The notes under the pieces are model-generated. The model was not told the DNA's origin and made no database searches. It saw only the letters and a list, made by a program, of their open reading frames with translations. This document shows, in pieces, positions 1 to 8,020 of a DNA stretch of 36,823 nt. The DNA lies in NCBI GenBank assembly GCA_900556455.1, contig USOV01000004.1:1-36823 (forward strand), in the 5' to 3' direction. The stretch comes from an uncultured Clostridium sp. (GTDB lineage: Bacteria; Bacillota; Clostridia; TANB77; CAG-508). A program made the translations under genes and the position numbers. Position 1 is the stretch's first letter. Each line of letters starts with the position of its first letter.

Positions 1-9
1 GGCAGTGAA

Positions 10-60
10 AAAATAAAATATATAATCCCCGACGAGATTGGGCGGACGTTTTCAATTTTT
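10..60 (+). repeat. Dispersed ~50-bp repeat, copy 1
   Basis: The stretch around the core gacgagattgggcgga is the near-exact reverse complement of positions 4459-4509, with about three mismatches over 50 bases. Similarity ends near base 10. Nothing in it looks coding, and its core is more GC-rich than its surroundings. It is probably one end of a mobile or repetitive intergenic element also found at 4459-4630. Confidence 0.75.
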
Positions 61-159
61 TTAAAGAGTTTGTCAAATTACAATTTATCAATAAATTTGC
101 AGACATTATTTAAAAAACTAGAAACTTAGTATATAATCAAATAAATTAGAGGTGATATA

Positions 160-885
160 ATGAAAACAATAGTAATTACAGGCGGGGCTAGAGGAATTGG
201 AAGATGTTTAGTAGAAAATTTTGCAAAAGATGGTTATAATATAGTTTTGAATTATAATAAATCTGAAGAACAAGCAAGGGAAATAAAAGAAAGTCTAGGA
301 AACAAGGGTTATAGTATAGAAGTTTTTAGAGCAGATGTTTCTAAAAAAGAGGAAGTAAAAAAACTTATAGAATTTACATTAAATAAATTTAAAAATATAG
401 ATGTGTTAATAAATAATGCAGGAATTTCTAATGTAAAATTATTTACAGATACAACAGAAGAAGAATGGAACAATATAATGAACGTAAATTTAAAATCGGC
501 TTTTTATACTATACAAGAAGTATTGCCCAATATGATACACAGAAAAGAAGGTTTAATAATAAATATTTCTTCTATATGGGGGTTAGTTGGAGCGTCTTGC
601 GAAGTAGCATACTCAGTATCTAAAGCAGGATTAGATGCATTAACAAAATCTCTTGCAAAAGAACTTGGACCATCAAATATTAGAGTAAATAGTATAGCTC
701 CAGGAATAATAGATACTGAAATGAATAATAATCTAGAGGAAAAAACAAAAAAAGAAATTATAGAAGAAATTCCGCTAAATAAAATTGGAAAGCCAATCGA
801 CATATATAGATGCGCAAAATGGCTAGTAGAGGATGAATATACAACAGGGCAAATTATTTCTCCCAATGGAGGCTGGGTAATATAA
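160..885 (+). CDS. SDR-family oxidoreductase (FabG-like)
   Basis: A 241-aa short-chain dehydrogenase/reductase with a Rossmann fold for NAD(P)H. The nucleotide-binding TGGARGIG is at residues 7-14, NNAG at 85-88, the catalytic Ser near 137-138, and the Y151-x3-K155 pair follows. The C-terminal PNGGW is typical of 3-oxoacyl-ACP-reductase-like SDRs. The ATG is preceded by GAGGTG about 7 bases upstream. The length is normal for the family. It stands alone, with a terminator directly downstream, so no pathway partner is visible; a FabG role in fatty-acid synthesis is only one option because the substrate cannot be read from sequence. Confidence 0.9.
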   Translation: MKTIVITGGARGIGRCLVENFAKDGYNIVLNYNKSEEQAREIKESLGNKGYSIEVFRADVSKKEEVKKLIEFTLNKFKNIDVLINNAGISNVKLFTDTTEEEWNNIMNVNLKSAFYTIQEVLPNMIHRKEGLIINISSIWGLVGASCEVAYSVSKAGLDALTKSLAKELGPSNIRVNSIAPGIIDTEMNNNLEEKTKKEIIEEIPLNKIGKPIDIYRCAKWLVEDEYTTGQIISPNGGWVI

Positions 886-914
886 AAAAATACAACCTAA
901 TGGTTGTATTTTTT
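886..914 (+). terminator. Intrinsic terminator after the SDR gene
   Basis: AATACAACC / GGTTGTATT form a 9-bp stem with a 4-base loop, followed by a run of seven T. The hairpin could also serve the convergent gene that ends at 914. Confidence 0.85.
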
Positions 915-1378
915 TATTGATCTTGAACTTTTCTTTTATAATTTCCAGAAATAAGTTTTGGAATATAATGAATAATTTTATATATTGCAAGTCTGATTTT
1001 TTTATTCCAAATATATGATTTTCTTAATCTATTTGGTCTATCTAAAGAATAATCAATATCAGATACAACTAAATCTGTACAAGGTTTTTCTAATTCAAAT
1101 ATATAATTTGCGTTATTATTATTATCCCATTCGTTTTTATCATTTCTAAAACAGAAGTTAAAAGTGTCGCTTTCAAGAAGCTCGATTTCTGTTTGAAAAC
1201 CAAGCTCTGTTTTTTCCATTTTTACTTCATTTAAATCATCCCAATTTGCTCCAAAACCATAATGAATAAAAACTTCTTCGGAATTTTCTTCGAAGAATTT
1301 ACCAGTATATGAGATTTTTACTTTTGAATTTTGTATTAATTTATCTGTATTAAAAAATATATTTCTTACTAATTCCAT
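914..1378 (-). CDS. Starch-binding-like (CBM25/26-type) small protein
   Basis: A protein of 154-156 aa. The central part (about residues 20-100) has the pattern of a CBM25/CBM26-like beta-sandwich: an IHYGFGANW-like strand, then a FCFRNDKNEWDNNNNANY segment with the Trp and Asn residues that ligand loops of these modules use. There is no signal peptide, no catalytic domain and no anchor, so it is a free-standing, probably cytosolic module. The tail (about residues 115-150) is basic and amphipathic. I prefer the ATG at 1378, because AGAGG is 7 bases from it, while the ATG at 1384 touches the Shine-Dalgarno. A glycogen- or starch-related role is inferred from the fold only. Confidence 0.65.
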   Translation of the reverse strand: MELVRNIFFNTDKLIQNSKVKISYTGKFFEENSEEVFIHYGFGANWDDLNEVKMEKTELGFQTEIELLESDTFNFCFRNDKNEWDNNNNANYIFELEKPCTDLVVSDIDYSLDRPNRLRKSYIWNKKIRLAIYKIIHYIPKLISGNYKRKVQDQ

Positions 1379-1553
1379 TTTCATACCTCTTCATCTTTTG
1401 CTTACAACATTATATTATTAAAAAATATATAATGCAAGTATTTTTTACAAAAATTTTGCAAAAAATTAGTTTAATGCAATTAAGTATGCACTTCGACTGA
1501 ATGAAAAGTTAATAAAAACTAGCAAAAATGTTTAAAAAGTGTTGATAAATAAA

Positions 1554-1579
1554 AAAGTTAGCAAATATTTGCTAACTTT
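1554..1579 (-). terminator. Perfectly palindromic terminator of the S24-type regulator
   Basis: AAAGTTAGCAAAT / ATTTGCTAACTTT is a perfect 26-base palindrome. On the minus strand it is followed by a T-rich tract. It lies just beyond the stop codon of the regulator gene. Confidence 0.8.
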
Positions 1580-1587
1580 AAAAAATC

Positions 1588-2157
1588 TTATTTTCCTAAA
1601 ACTTTTCCAATGATATAAAAATCATCTTCCTCTGAAACTGTTACTTTTGATAAAGATTTATCCAAAACAGATAAAACTGTTTTACCTTCTTTATTTGAAT
1701 ATTTTCTTATTAAAACTGCACCATTTAAACTAACAACAGCAATGTCACCATTAGCTAGTGGAGAGTTGAATTCAATAAAAACATAGTCTCCTTTGGAATA
1801 TTTTGGCTCTAATGTTGAATCATTAACTCTAATTGCAAGTGATGCACTTGGCATAGTAGGAGGGCATTTAATAAAACTGCTGATGTTATCTACTGCCAAA
1901 ACTCTATCATATGCAATATTGCTTACATAGTTATAAGTTTCTTGGTCTTCATTTAATTGTTTATCATATGTATACATTAATTGTTGATAAGGAACGTTTA
2001 AAGCTTGGCAAATATTTTTTAATGCTTTATGGCTTGGGTTCCTTTCACCTTTTTCGATGTGTGTTAAATGACCAATATTAATACCTGTTAATTTTGCAAG
2101 TTCTGTTTTAGTCATTCCCTTTTCTTTTCTAATTTTTCCAATCATATCACCAATCAT
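1588..2157 (-). CDS. XRE/Cro-type repressor with LexA-like S24 domain
   Basis: A 189-aa two-domain regulator. Residues 4-60 form a Cro/CI helix-turn-helix (MTKTELAKLTGINIGHLTHIE), and residues 105-189 form a LexA/CI-type S24 beta-domain. The catalytic-Ser position is S114 in RVNDSTLEP, and R151/K152 fall 37-38 residues later, where LexA and UmuD carry the catalytic Lys. It therefore may or may not retain self-cleavage; no clear Ala-Gly cleavage site is visible in the linker. ATG with GAGGTG 5 bases upstream. It is divergent from a small XRE gene, the usual layout of a phage-like or stress switch. No phage structural genes are nearby, so it is probably a chromosomal stress regulator. Confidence 0.85.
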   Translation of the reverse strand: MIGDMIGKIRKEKGMTKTELAKLTGINIGHLTHIEKGERNPSHKALKNICQALNVPYQQLMYTYDKQLNEDQETYNYVSNIAYDRVLAVDNISSFIKCPPTMPSASLAIRVNDSTLEPKYSKGDYVFIEFNSPLANGDIAVVSLNGAVLIRKYSNKEGKTVLSVLDKSLSKVTVSEEDDFYIIGKVLGK

Positions 2158-2186
2158 AATAGCACCTCATTTTTTAATTTTACACT

Positions 2187-2215
2187 ATTATATAAAAAAA
2201 TTGTCTACTAGTAAA
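2187..2215 (-). promoter_or_regulatory. Promoter of the S24-type regulator with palindrome TACTAGTA
   Basis: On the minus strand TTTACT (2215-2210), a 17-base spacer and TATAAT (2192-2187) form a sigma-A type promoter. The 8-base palindrome TACTAGTA (2206-2213) covers the -35, a likely operator for one of the two divergent regulators. Confidence 0.6.
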
Positions 2216-2235
2216 GATGTTTTTTGAAAAAAGTA

Positions 2236-2265
2236 TTGACTTGTCAAAAAGGTAAGTGATATTAT
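2236..2265 (+). promoter_or_regulatory. Promoter of the small XRE gene with TTGAC-N2-GTCAA operator
   Basis: TTGACT (2236-2241), an 18-base spacer and TATTAT (2260-2265). The inverted repeat TTGAC-TT-GTCAA (2236-2247) overlaps the -35 and is a plausible repressor site. Confidence 0.6.
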
Positions 2266-2295
2266 TGTTGCTATAAAGACAATGGAGGCGGTAAT

Positions 2296-2487
2296 ATGTA
2301 TGTAAATAATTTAAGGGAAATTAGAAAATCAAAAAAATTAACAATTCAAGAATTGTCAGAACTATCAGGGGTTTCAATGGGATATATCTGCCATTTGGAA
2401 AGGGGGTCAAGACAAAATCCTTCAAGATATGTAATGGAAAAAATTTCAAAAGTTTTGGGAGAACCAATAATTAAAATATTTTTTTAA
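2296..2487 (+). CDS. Small XRE-family DNA-binding protein
   Basis: A 63-aa protein that is almost entirely one helix-turn-helix domain (LTIQELSELSGVSMGYICHLE, residues 15-35). No effector domain follows, so it resembles Cro-like or SinR-like minimal regulators. The Shine-Dalgarno GGAGGCGG sits 6 bases before the ATG. It is transcribed divergently from the S24-type repressor across 138 bp holding two overlapping promoter/operator palindromes, which suggests mutual control. Confidence 0.85.
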   Translation: MYVNNLREIRKSKKLTIQELSELSGVSMGYICHLERGSRQNPSRYVMEKISKVLGEPIIKIFF

Positions 2488-2630
2488 AAAATTTTTTATT
2501 ATTTCATTTGTATGATATATAAGTAAATATTTATAAGGAATAAATTGGATAAAAAAACATATAATTACATTGTAAAAAAAAACTATTTATGATAAAATAA
2601 GACAAAAAATAATACATTTGAGGAGAAAAA

Positions 2631-4433
2631 ATGGAAAATATAAAGGAATCAAAAGAAATGGGAAATGAAACAAATGAAGAAGTAATAAAAGAATTAAAAC
2701 CAAAAAAGGAAGTAGCAAAACACTTAGATGAATTTAGCAATAAGAAAGATTACAAGAAAATTTTGATAATAATTGCAATAATATTAATTGTATTACTTGT
2801 TTTATCAACAGGATTTGCACTGGTAAATGCAAATAGTGAAAACATCATGGCTGGTATAACTATAGATGGAGTGAATGTTCAAGGATTAAGCAAAGAAGAA
2901 GCAAAAGTATTAATAATGAAGAAAGTAGATGAACAAGTAAATAATGAGGTAAAAATATATGTAGATAGTGAAGAGCAAACGATACTATTATCTCAAATAG
3001 AAATAATTTATGATGTGGAAAATGCAGTAAATGAGGCATATAAAGTTGGAAGAAGAAAAAATATTTTTGTAAACAATTTTGAAATATTAAAAAGTAAAAT
3101 ATTTGGTACTGACATTGATTTAAAAATTGAATATAATGAAGAATTATTAAATAATATAGTTAAAGATATAAAGGACAAAGTACCAGAGCCAGTTACTGAA
3201 ACAACATATTGTATAGAAGATGAAGAACTTATTATAACTAGAGGGAAAAAAGGAAATACAATAAATGAAGATGAACTAAAAAATAAAATAATACAAAAAA
3301 CTAATTTAAACTGTGCAGAAGATATAAAAATTGCAACATATTTAGCTGAACCAAAGGATATTAATATAGATCAAATTTATGAAGAAGTACATGCAGAGGT
3401 GCAGGATGCCTACTATACAACCAATCCTTTTAAAGTTTATTCAGAAGTAACGGGAATAGATTTTAATTTAGAAGAGGCAAAAGAAATTTTAAAAGAAGAA
3501 AAAGATGAATATGTAATACCACTAATAATTACAAAGCCTACAAAAACAACAAAAGACATTGGAACAGAAGCTTTTCCAGATAAACTTTCAACATGTGCAA
3601 CAAGATATGATGCAACCAATTTAACGAGAACAACAAATTTACAAGTAGCAGTAAATAAAATTAATGGTGTAGTAGTTATGCCAGGAGAGACATTTTCATA
3701 TAATAAAACTTTAGGAAAAAGAACAGCAAAAGCTGGATACAAAGATGCAGCAGGATATGCTGGTGGAAAAGTTGTTCAAATGATTGGAGGCGGAATTTGC
3801 CAAATTTCTTCAACATTATATGATGCAGTAGTATATGCAAATTTAGAAATAGTAGAAAGACATAATCATGCATTTTTAACATCATATCTTGGAGCAGGAA
3901 AAGATGCAACTGTTGTATATGGAAATTTGGATTTTAGGTTTAAAAATACAAGAAATTATCCAGTAAAAATTGAAAGTTACATGCAAAGTGGGATAGTAAC
4001 AGTTAATATTTATGGAATAAAAGAAGAAAATGAATATGAAATAGAAATTTCAACAACAATTTTAAGTTACATACCATATGAAGTGATTTATGAGAATGAT
4101 TCTAGTTTAGCAAGTGGAACAGAAAAAGTGACTCAAGGTGGACAAAAAGGATGCAAGAGTATTACTTATAAAATCCTTAAACAAAATGGTAATGAAATAT
4201 CAAGAAGTGTATTATCAACAGATACATATAGCGCTATGAATAAGTATATAACAAGAGGAACAAAGAAGACAGGACAAACACAACCATCGGTTCCAACTGT
4301 TGCTCCATCTGAGCCAACAACTCCAGAAACTCCTGAAAAACCAGAAACACCGACGGAACCGGAAGAACCAACAAAACCAGAAAAACCTGAGACTCCAACA
4401 ACACCTGAAGAAACAATAGACGATGCAGCATAA
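2631..4433 (+). CDS. Membrane-anchored VanW/G5 cell-wall protein (YoaR-like)
   Basis: A 600-aa type II membrane protein with a short acidic/basic cytoplasmic head, one membrane helix (about 43-65), and two peptidoglycan-binding-like segments (about 75-300) resembling those of YoaR-type and L,D-transpeptidase-associated proteins. A VanW domain follows (about 325-455: ETFSYNKTLGKRT, GGGICQISSTLYDA, NYPVKIESY), then a G5 domain (about 475-545) and a Pro/Thr/Glu tail of PETP/EKPE units (553-600). Strong Shine-Dalgarno GAGGAG, ATG start. Extracellular and wall-associated by architecture. VanW domains lack a proven reaction; an envelope-maintenance role is inferred. Confidence 0.9.
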   Translation: MENIKESKEMGNETNEEVIKELKPKKEVAKHLDEFSNKKDYKKILIIIAIILIVLLVLSTGFALVNANSENIMAGITIDGVNVQGLSKEEAKVLIMKKVDEQVNNEVKIYVDSEEQTILLSQIEIIYDVENAVNEAYKVGRRKNIFVNNFEILKSKIFGTDIDLKIEYNEELLNNIVKDIKDKVPEPVTETTYCIEDEELIITRGKKGNTINEDELKNKIIQKTNLNCAEDIKIATYLAEPKDINIDQIYEEVHAEVQDAYYTTNPFKVYSEVTGIDFNLEEAKEILKEEKDEYVIPLIITKPTKTTKDIGTEAFPDKLSTCATRYDATNLTRTTNLQVAVNKINGVVVMPGETFSYNKTLGKRTAKAGYKDAAGYAGGKVVQMIGGGICQISSTLYDAVVYANLEIVERHNHAFLTSYLGAGKDATVVYGNLDFRFKNTRNYPVKIESYMQSGIVTVNIYGIKEENEYEIEISTTILSYIPYEVIYENDSSLASGTEKVTQGGQKGCKSITYKILKQNGNEISRSVLSTDTYSAMNKYITRGTKKTGQTQPSVPTVAPSEPTTPETPEKPETPTEPEEPTKPEKPETPTTPEETIDDAA

Positions 4434-4458
4434 AATAAATTGTAGCTTACTGAAATCA

Positions 4459-4630
4459 AAAAATTGAACACATCCGCCCAATCTCGTCGGGGATTATATA
4501 TTTTATTTTAATATAAATTTATGTCAATTATTATTGCGGGTCGCCGTGGGCGGCGACCCCTACATTGGCAAAAATTCATATTAAAATTACAGTAGCCCAA
4601 CGAGATTGGGTGAATATTTTCAAATTTGAA
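4459..4630. mobile_element. MITE-like intergenic element with terminal inverted repeats
   Basis: The left end (4461-4487) and the reverse complement of the right end (4600-4627) match at most positions over about 27 bases, sharing the core CCCAATCTCGT. Between them lies a GC-rich hairpin (4538-4559). The left end recurs inverted at the start of the window (10-60). No coding capacity. Short, non-coding, TIR-bounded and repeated: a MITE-like element, though no target duplication is obvious. Confidence 0.6.
4538..4559. repeat. GC-rich REP-like hairpin
   Basis: GGGTCGCCG / CGGCGACCC is a perfect 9-bp stem with a TGGG loop, far more GC-rich than any nearby sequence. It lies in the middle of the inverted-repeat element. 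It has no T-run, so it is not a normal terminator. Confidence 0.75.
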
Positions 4631-4655
4631 AACACATAAATTTCTTTTATTTTAA

Positions 4656-4684
4656 TTGACAAATCAATAAATAAATATTATAAT
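4656..4684 (+). promoter_or_regulatory. Consensus promoter of tRNA-Lys
   Basis: TTGACA (4656-4661), exactly 17 bases, TATAAT (4679-4684), lying 17 bases before the mature tRNA start. A perfect sigma-A match, as expected for a stable RNA. Confidence 0.9.
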
Positions 4685-4701
4685 AAAAAAGTGCTAAAAA
4701 C

Positions 4702-4777
4702 GCACCATTAGCTCAGTTGGTAGAGCAACTGACTCTTAATCAGTGGGTCCAGAGTTCGAGTCTCTGATGGTGCACCA
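4702..4777 (+). tRNA. tRNA-Lys (anticodon CTT)
   Basis: A full cloverleaf. Acceptor GCACCAT (4702-4708) pairs with ATGGTGC (4767-4773); the anticodon stem ACTGA/TCAGT encloses the loop CTCTTAA with anticodon CTT at 4735-4737; the T-arm CAGAG-TTCGAGT-CTCTG is intact; CCA is encoded (4775-4777). It reads AAG. It is the only tRNA seen in the window. Confidence 0.97.
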
Positions 4778-4800
4778 ATAACGATTAAACCACATAAAAC

Positions 4801-4832
4801 AAGGAACCTCTTTCTTTTGAAAGAGGTTCCTT
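4801..4832. terminator. Bidirectional terminator between tRNA-Lys and the convergent gene
   Basis: A perfect 14-bp stem (4801-4814 with 4819-4832) and a TTTT loop. The minus-strand stop codon begins right beside it at 4835. On both strands the T-tract is short (GTTT), but the stem is very strong. Confidence 0.85.
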
Positions 4833-4834
4833 GT

Positions 4835-5743
4835 TTACCCTTCCATTTTATTTTCCACTACTACAATTTCCTCATTCGTAACTTTATTTTCATTTTTATT
4901 TTCCTCATTATTTTCATAAACATATACAGTCTTATATCCTTGATAATTTTCTAAGACATAATTTAAAAATTTCTTTACTTTGTCTTCACCAATATAAAAT
5001 GTTTTGTCGCTTACAAATAATTTTGTAGTAATATACCCATCTTCAGCTAAATCGAAACTCATATTTCTATAATCCGATAGTTTTGCACTAATTGTCATAA
5101 TGCACTTATGTGGTTTCAAATTATTATTTTCAGTTTTAACATTTAAATCATCAAATAACATCTGCCAAATAATTTCATCATTTACATCTGAAAATTCAAT
5201 ATCCTCTTTGTGATAATTATTTTGACTATCTATATATGAATATTCATATAATACCGAACCAAAAACTATGGTTTCTTTCATGTTTAAATCTTCTATAAGT
5301 TCTCCAAGAGTTTCAGGTTGATAATAAAAATTAATATATTCATAATAATTATTATCATTTTCAAATTGTACTGCAACAATGTATTTTTCAGGAATGTCTT
5401 TTATTTTATAAATGGTGCTATTTATATTATGTTCTATTTGGTTTCGGTCATCATATCCACTTAAAATTGCTGTTCCTAAGTTTTCGCCTATTTTGTCACT
5501 TCCAATTTGTGTGCTAAATGAAAAGTATTCATTTCCTAAAAACTCCAAACTATTATATTTCCCAGTAATACTACGATACTCCCATGTAGGAACTACTCCA
5601 CTACCTAACTCTACGTTGTCATTATTTACATACACCCAACGTGCATCATCTGATGTTTGATTTGACTTCAGATTAAATGCTACAATTGCAATAAGTACTA
5701 TAAGTATTGGAACTAAAAAAAATATATATTTAAATTTTTTCAC
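4835..5743 (-). CDS. Membrane-anchored extracytoplasmic protein of unknown function
   Basis: About 302 aa with an N-terminal signal-anchor helix (KYIFFLVPILIVLIAIVAF) and an outward-facing, Tyr/Asn/Asp-rich domain ending in an acidic Asn/Glu/Lys tail. I recognise no family. Start choice: AAGGAG is 8 bases before the GTG at 5743, whereas the upstream GTG at 5752 lies inside the Shine-Dalgarno, so 5743 is better. No Cys follows the signal, so it is not a lipoprotein. It ends in a shared terminator with tRNA-Lys and is probably monocistronic. Confidence 0.7.
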   Translation of the reverse strand: MKKFKYIFFLVPILIVLIAIVAFNLKSNQTSDDARWVYVNNDNVELGSGVVPTWEYRSITGKYNSLEFLGNEYFSFSTQIGSDKIGENLGTAILSGYDDRNQIEHNINSTIYKIKDIPEKYIVAVQFENDNNYYEYINFYYQPETLGELIEDLNMKETIVFGSVLYEYSYIDSQNNYHKEDIEFSDVNDEIIWQMLFDDLNVKTENNNLKPHKCIMTISAKLSDYRNMSFDLAEDGYITTKLFVSDKTFYIGEDKVKKFLNYVLENYQGYKTVYVYENNEENKNENKVTNEEIVVVENKMEG

Positions 5744-6151
5744 AATATCCACTCCTTCTATTTTTTATAAAATTATATTATAAACTTTCTTTATTAAATT
5801 ATTTTTCTATTATTAGACATCTATTTCACCACCTATCTTTATTTACAATTTTTCTATTTTCAATTAAAATATTTTAAATTTTCTTAAATCATTAATTCAA
5901 TAAATATTTCATATAAAATTTTTATTTTTATTATATAATATCAACATGACAATTTTATTTTATCATAAGAAGGTTTATTTTAAAACTTTTTACACAAATA
6001 ATTAATATTTAGTGTTTAATTAGATAGACTATTAATTTAAGTCGTCAAACTTTAAATATTATATTATGTTTTTGGGGTATTTTTGCTACTTTGTGCAAAA
6101 CTATAAGTTCCCCGAGTCCCCAGGTGTGTTGGGGTTAACTTTAATGTTAAT
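5744..6151. other. AT-rich gap with little recognisable content
   Basis: Over 400 bp, nearly all A/T. It holds an 8-codon reading frame on the minus strand (5820-5794, MSNNRKII) behind a good Shine-Dalgarno (AGGTGGTG), which may be a leader peptide or chance. It also holds a G/C-rich patch (6108-6137) with CCCCA / TGGGG arms (6118-6122, 6130-6134). I see no other gene. Confidence 0.5.
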
Positions 6152-6184
6152 AAAAACACTTTTCAAGTTTTGAAAAGTGTTTTT
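6152..6184 (-). terminator. Terminator of the V8-like protease gene
   Basis: The stem AAAAACACTTTTCAA (6152-6166) pairs with 6170-6184. On the minus strand it sits just beyond the stop at 6196 and ends in a T-run contributed by the stem. Confidence 0.8.
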
Positions 6185-6195
6185 TTCAAAATATC

Positions 6196-7197
6196 TTAAC
6201 TATTTCCACGAAGTTCGTTAACTTTATTTAAAATTGTAGAAGTAATACGTGTTCCTATTCCAGCTGTAGAAGTAAAACCTCTGTTTAGACCAACAACTCG
6301 AGAAGGTCTAGAAGGTTCTATTATCGGTCCACCACTCATACCCTCTGAGACAGTGAAATTTCCATCAAACCAGCCATCCGCAACTGACAAAATTCTACCT
6401 GTAGTGTAGAACATCAACTCACCTTGGGTATTGGTTTCTACACCATCAACAGGTACAGAAACAGGATATCCATAGCAGTTGACAGTTGTTTTTAAAAGAC
6501 CTGAAGAACTATATACATCCAAACCAAAATAACCAGCAACAGACCCAATGCTATCTCCAAGCTCACAAATACACCAATCATCCTCAGCTGCATGACTAAC
6601 AAACCAATTAGTTGGGTAATAAACTCTAGACCAACCTGCAGAAAGATTTTTAAAAGACGAATGATTCATATATCCTGGATAAACTGCCCAGTTAGAATGA
6701 GGAGTATCATTTCTATTCATATTAAAGACACAATGCGCATTGGTAAGAAGAAGATTTTTCCCTACCAAAATACCAGTACCACACCCTTCTTCTGTTGAAG
6801 AAACATACCACTTTATACGACAAATTGGGGTATAATAAGAGCCGGATGTATCTGAAATTAAAGAGTAATTGCTATTAGTATTTCTTAGTTGAGAAAATCT
6901 TTTAAATGCAAATGGAATATATCCTTCTATGCTACTTATTTCGGGGCTGCTGTCTATAGGAATCACTGTAGTTTCCCCTGTTTTTACATCATACATTGAA
7001 AGCGTTTCTTCTGTTTCTAAATTTTCAATATTTGTTACAGGTGTTCCCTCAAAAAAATTTAAATTTGTTTCATCAGATTTTATATTGGGTGCTACAACTG
7101 TACTTGTTGCTTGAACATTAGATGTAAATAAAATTGTCAATATTATAATGCAAAATAGTAAAATAATGAATAATTTGGTAAAAAAATTTTTTCGCAT
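6196..7197 (-). CDS. Secreted V8-like (S1B) serine protease
   Basis: A 333-aa exported endopeptidase. Residues 1-30 are a signal peptide (basic start, long hydrophobic core, NVQA cleavage-like end), followed by a pro-region of about 90 residues. The catalytic domain carries H155 in LTNAHCV, Asp at 206/207 in EDDWCICELG and S288 in GMSGGP, the triad of glutamyl-endopeptidase/V8-like chymotrypsin-fold proteases. Several Cys (126, 139, 156, 209, 211, 241) could form disulfides. The Shine-Dalgarno GGAGGG is 8-9 bases before the ATG. Monocistronic between its own promoter and terminator. Confidence 0.9.
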   Translation of the reverse strand: MRKNFFTKLFIILLFCIIILTILFTSNVQATSTVVAPNIKSDETNLNFFEGTPVTNIENLETEETLSMYDVKTGETTVIPIDSSPEISSIEGYIPFAFKRFSQLRNTNSNYSLISDTSGSYYTPICRIKWYVSSTEEGCGTGILVGKNLLLTNAHCVFNMNRNDTPHSNWAVYPGYMNHSSFKNLSAGWSRVYYPTNWFVSHAAEDDWCICELGDSIGSVAGYFGLDVYSSSGLLKTTVNCYGYPVSVPVDGVETNTQGELMFYTTGRILSVADGWFDGNFTVSEGMSGGPIIEPSRPSRVVGLNRGFTSTAGIGTRITSTILNKVNELRGNS

Positions 7198-7271
7198 AAT
7201 AATTTTTCCCTCCTTTTTTTATTTATAGAGATAATTCATTTTTATAAAATTGAGTATCTCTACATTTCTAC

Positions 7272-7301
7272 ATATTATCATTTTGAATTTTTTTGTGTCA
7301 A
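7272..7301 (-). promoter_or_regulatory. Promoter of the V8-like protease gene
   Basis: On the minus strand TTGACA (7301-7296) is followed after 16 bases by GATAAT, or after 18 by TAATAT (7277-7272). It lies about 75 bp before the start codon. Confidence 0.6.
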
Positions 7302-7580
7302 TAAATGTAAAAAAATTTCTAAAAAACTCATTGACATTTATTTACATTTTTCGACATTTTTTAGCTTTTATTCATCTTAAATTTTTCTATTGGTCTATAT
7401 AAAACAACTTAATTATTTTATATTAGCATAATATATACCTCATTAATATCATCTTTTAACGAATTAATCATTTTTAAGAGTTAGTTTCTTTATCCGGTAT
7501 TTTATCTTTTTTTCCTTATTTTATAAAATTCATCTAAAGTCGCTTTTATTTACTACTAGAGTTATTTTAAGAATTTTAAA

Positions 7581-7609
7581 TTGACATTAAATTACACTTT
7601 TGATAAAAA
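7581..7609 (+). promoter_or_regulatory. Promoter of the HU gene
   Basis: TTGACA (7581-7586), then a weak -10 (GATAAA at 7602-7607 or TAAAAA at 7604-7609) about 40 bp before the start. Confidence 0.5.
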
Positions 7610-7648
7610 TTGATTGATAATTTTATTGTCTAGGAAAGGGGGATTTTG

Positions 7649-7930
7649 ATGAATAAACTCGAATTAACAAGAATAATGGCAAAAAAATTAAATGTATCTT
7701 TTAAAGTTACTGGAACATTTCTTGATACAATGCTAGATTGTATAACAGAAGAACTAGTAAATGGAGGAAAGGTAAAATTCGTAGATTTTGGTGTGTTTGA
7801 AGTAGCCAAAAGGGCGTCAAGAAAAGGATTCAATCCTCGAACTCGTGAAGAAATTATTATACCAGCATGTAATGAACCAATATTTAAACCAGGAAAAGAG
7901 TTAAAAGAAACCATAAAAAATATCCAGTAA
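7649..7930 (+). CDS. HU-family histone-like DNA-binding protein
   Basis: A 93-aa HU/IHF-fold dimeric DNA-bending protein. The N-terminal helices (MNKLELTRIMAKKLNVS) resemble HU; the beta-arm FNPRTREEIIIPACNEPIFKPGKELKE carries the conserved R-N-P and F-x-P-G-K motifs. The ATG at 7649 follows GGAAAGGGGG at the right distance; the in-frame TTG just before is not needed. Compared with canonical HU the wing has an extra acidic pair and a Cys. The terminator begins inside the last codons. Confidence 0.93.
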   Translation: MNKLELTRIMAKKLNVSFKVTGTFLDTMLDCITEELVNGGKVKFVDFGVFEVAKRASRKGFNPRTREEIIIPACNEPIFKPGKELKETIKNIQ

Positions 7931-7946
7931 ACACTGGATATTTTTT
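7919..7946 (+). terminator. Terminator overlapping the HU stop codon
   Basis: TATCCAGT (7921-7928) pairs with ACTGGATA (7933-7940), extended by A-T pairs and followed by six T. The stop codon TAA is in the loop. Confidence 0.9.
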
Positions 7947-8020
7947 GTTTTAGTATTGCAAATTGTGTAGAAAATAAGGTATTATGGTATAAAGAAAATA
8001 CATAAAAATAAGGAGTTTAG

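Larger units (their letters stand above)
7198..7648. other. Long AT-rich divergent intergenic region
   Basis: About 450 bp between the protease gene (minus) and the HU gene (plus). Three TTGACA-type elements are present (minus at 7301-7296; plus at 7331-7336 and 7581-7586). A direct/inverted theme of ACATTTATT is visible around 7296-7345. No coding frame is convincing. Confidence 0.5.

Noticed and set aside
188..191. Other CGG trinucleotides, e.g. in GGC GGG or GAC GGT, as shift sites
   Set aside because: They are out of frame and the reading frames continue normally through them.
4310..4430. Repeat array in the Pro/Thr/Glu region of the VanW protein gene
   Set aside because: The repeats are protein-level low-complexity (PETP/EKPE) in a wall-spanning tail, not a DNA repeat element.
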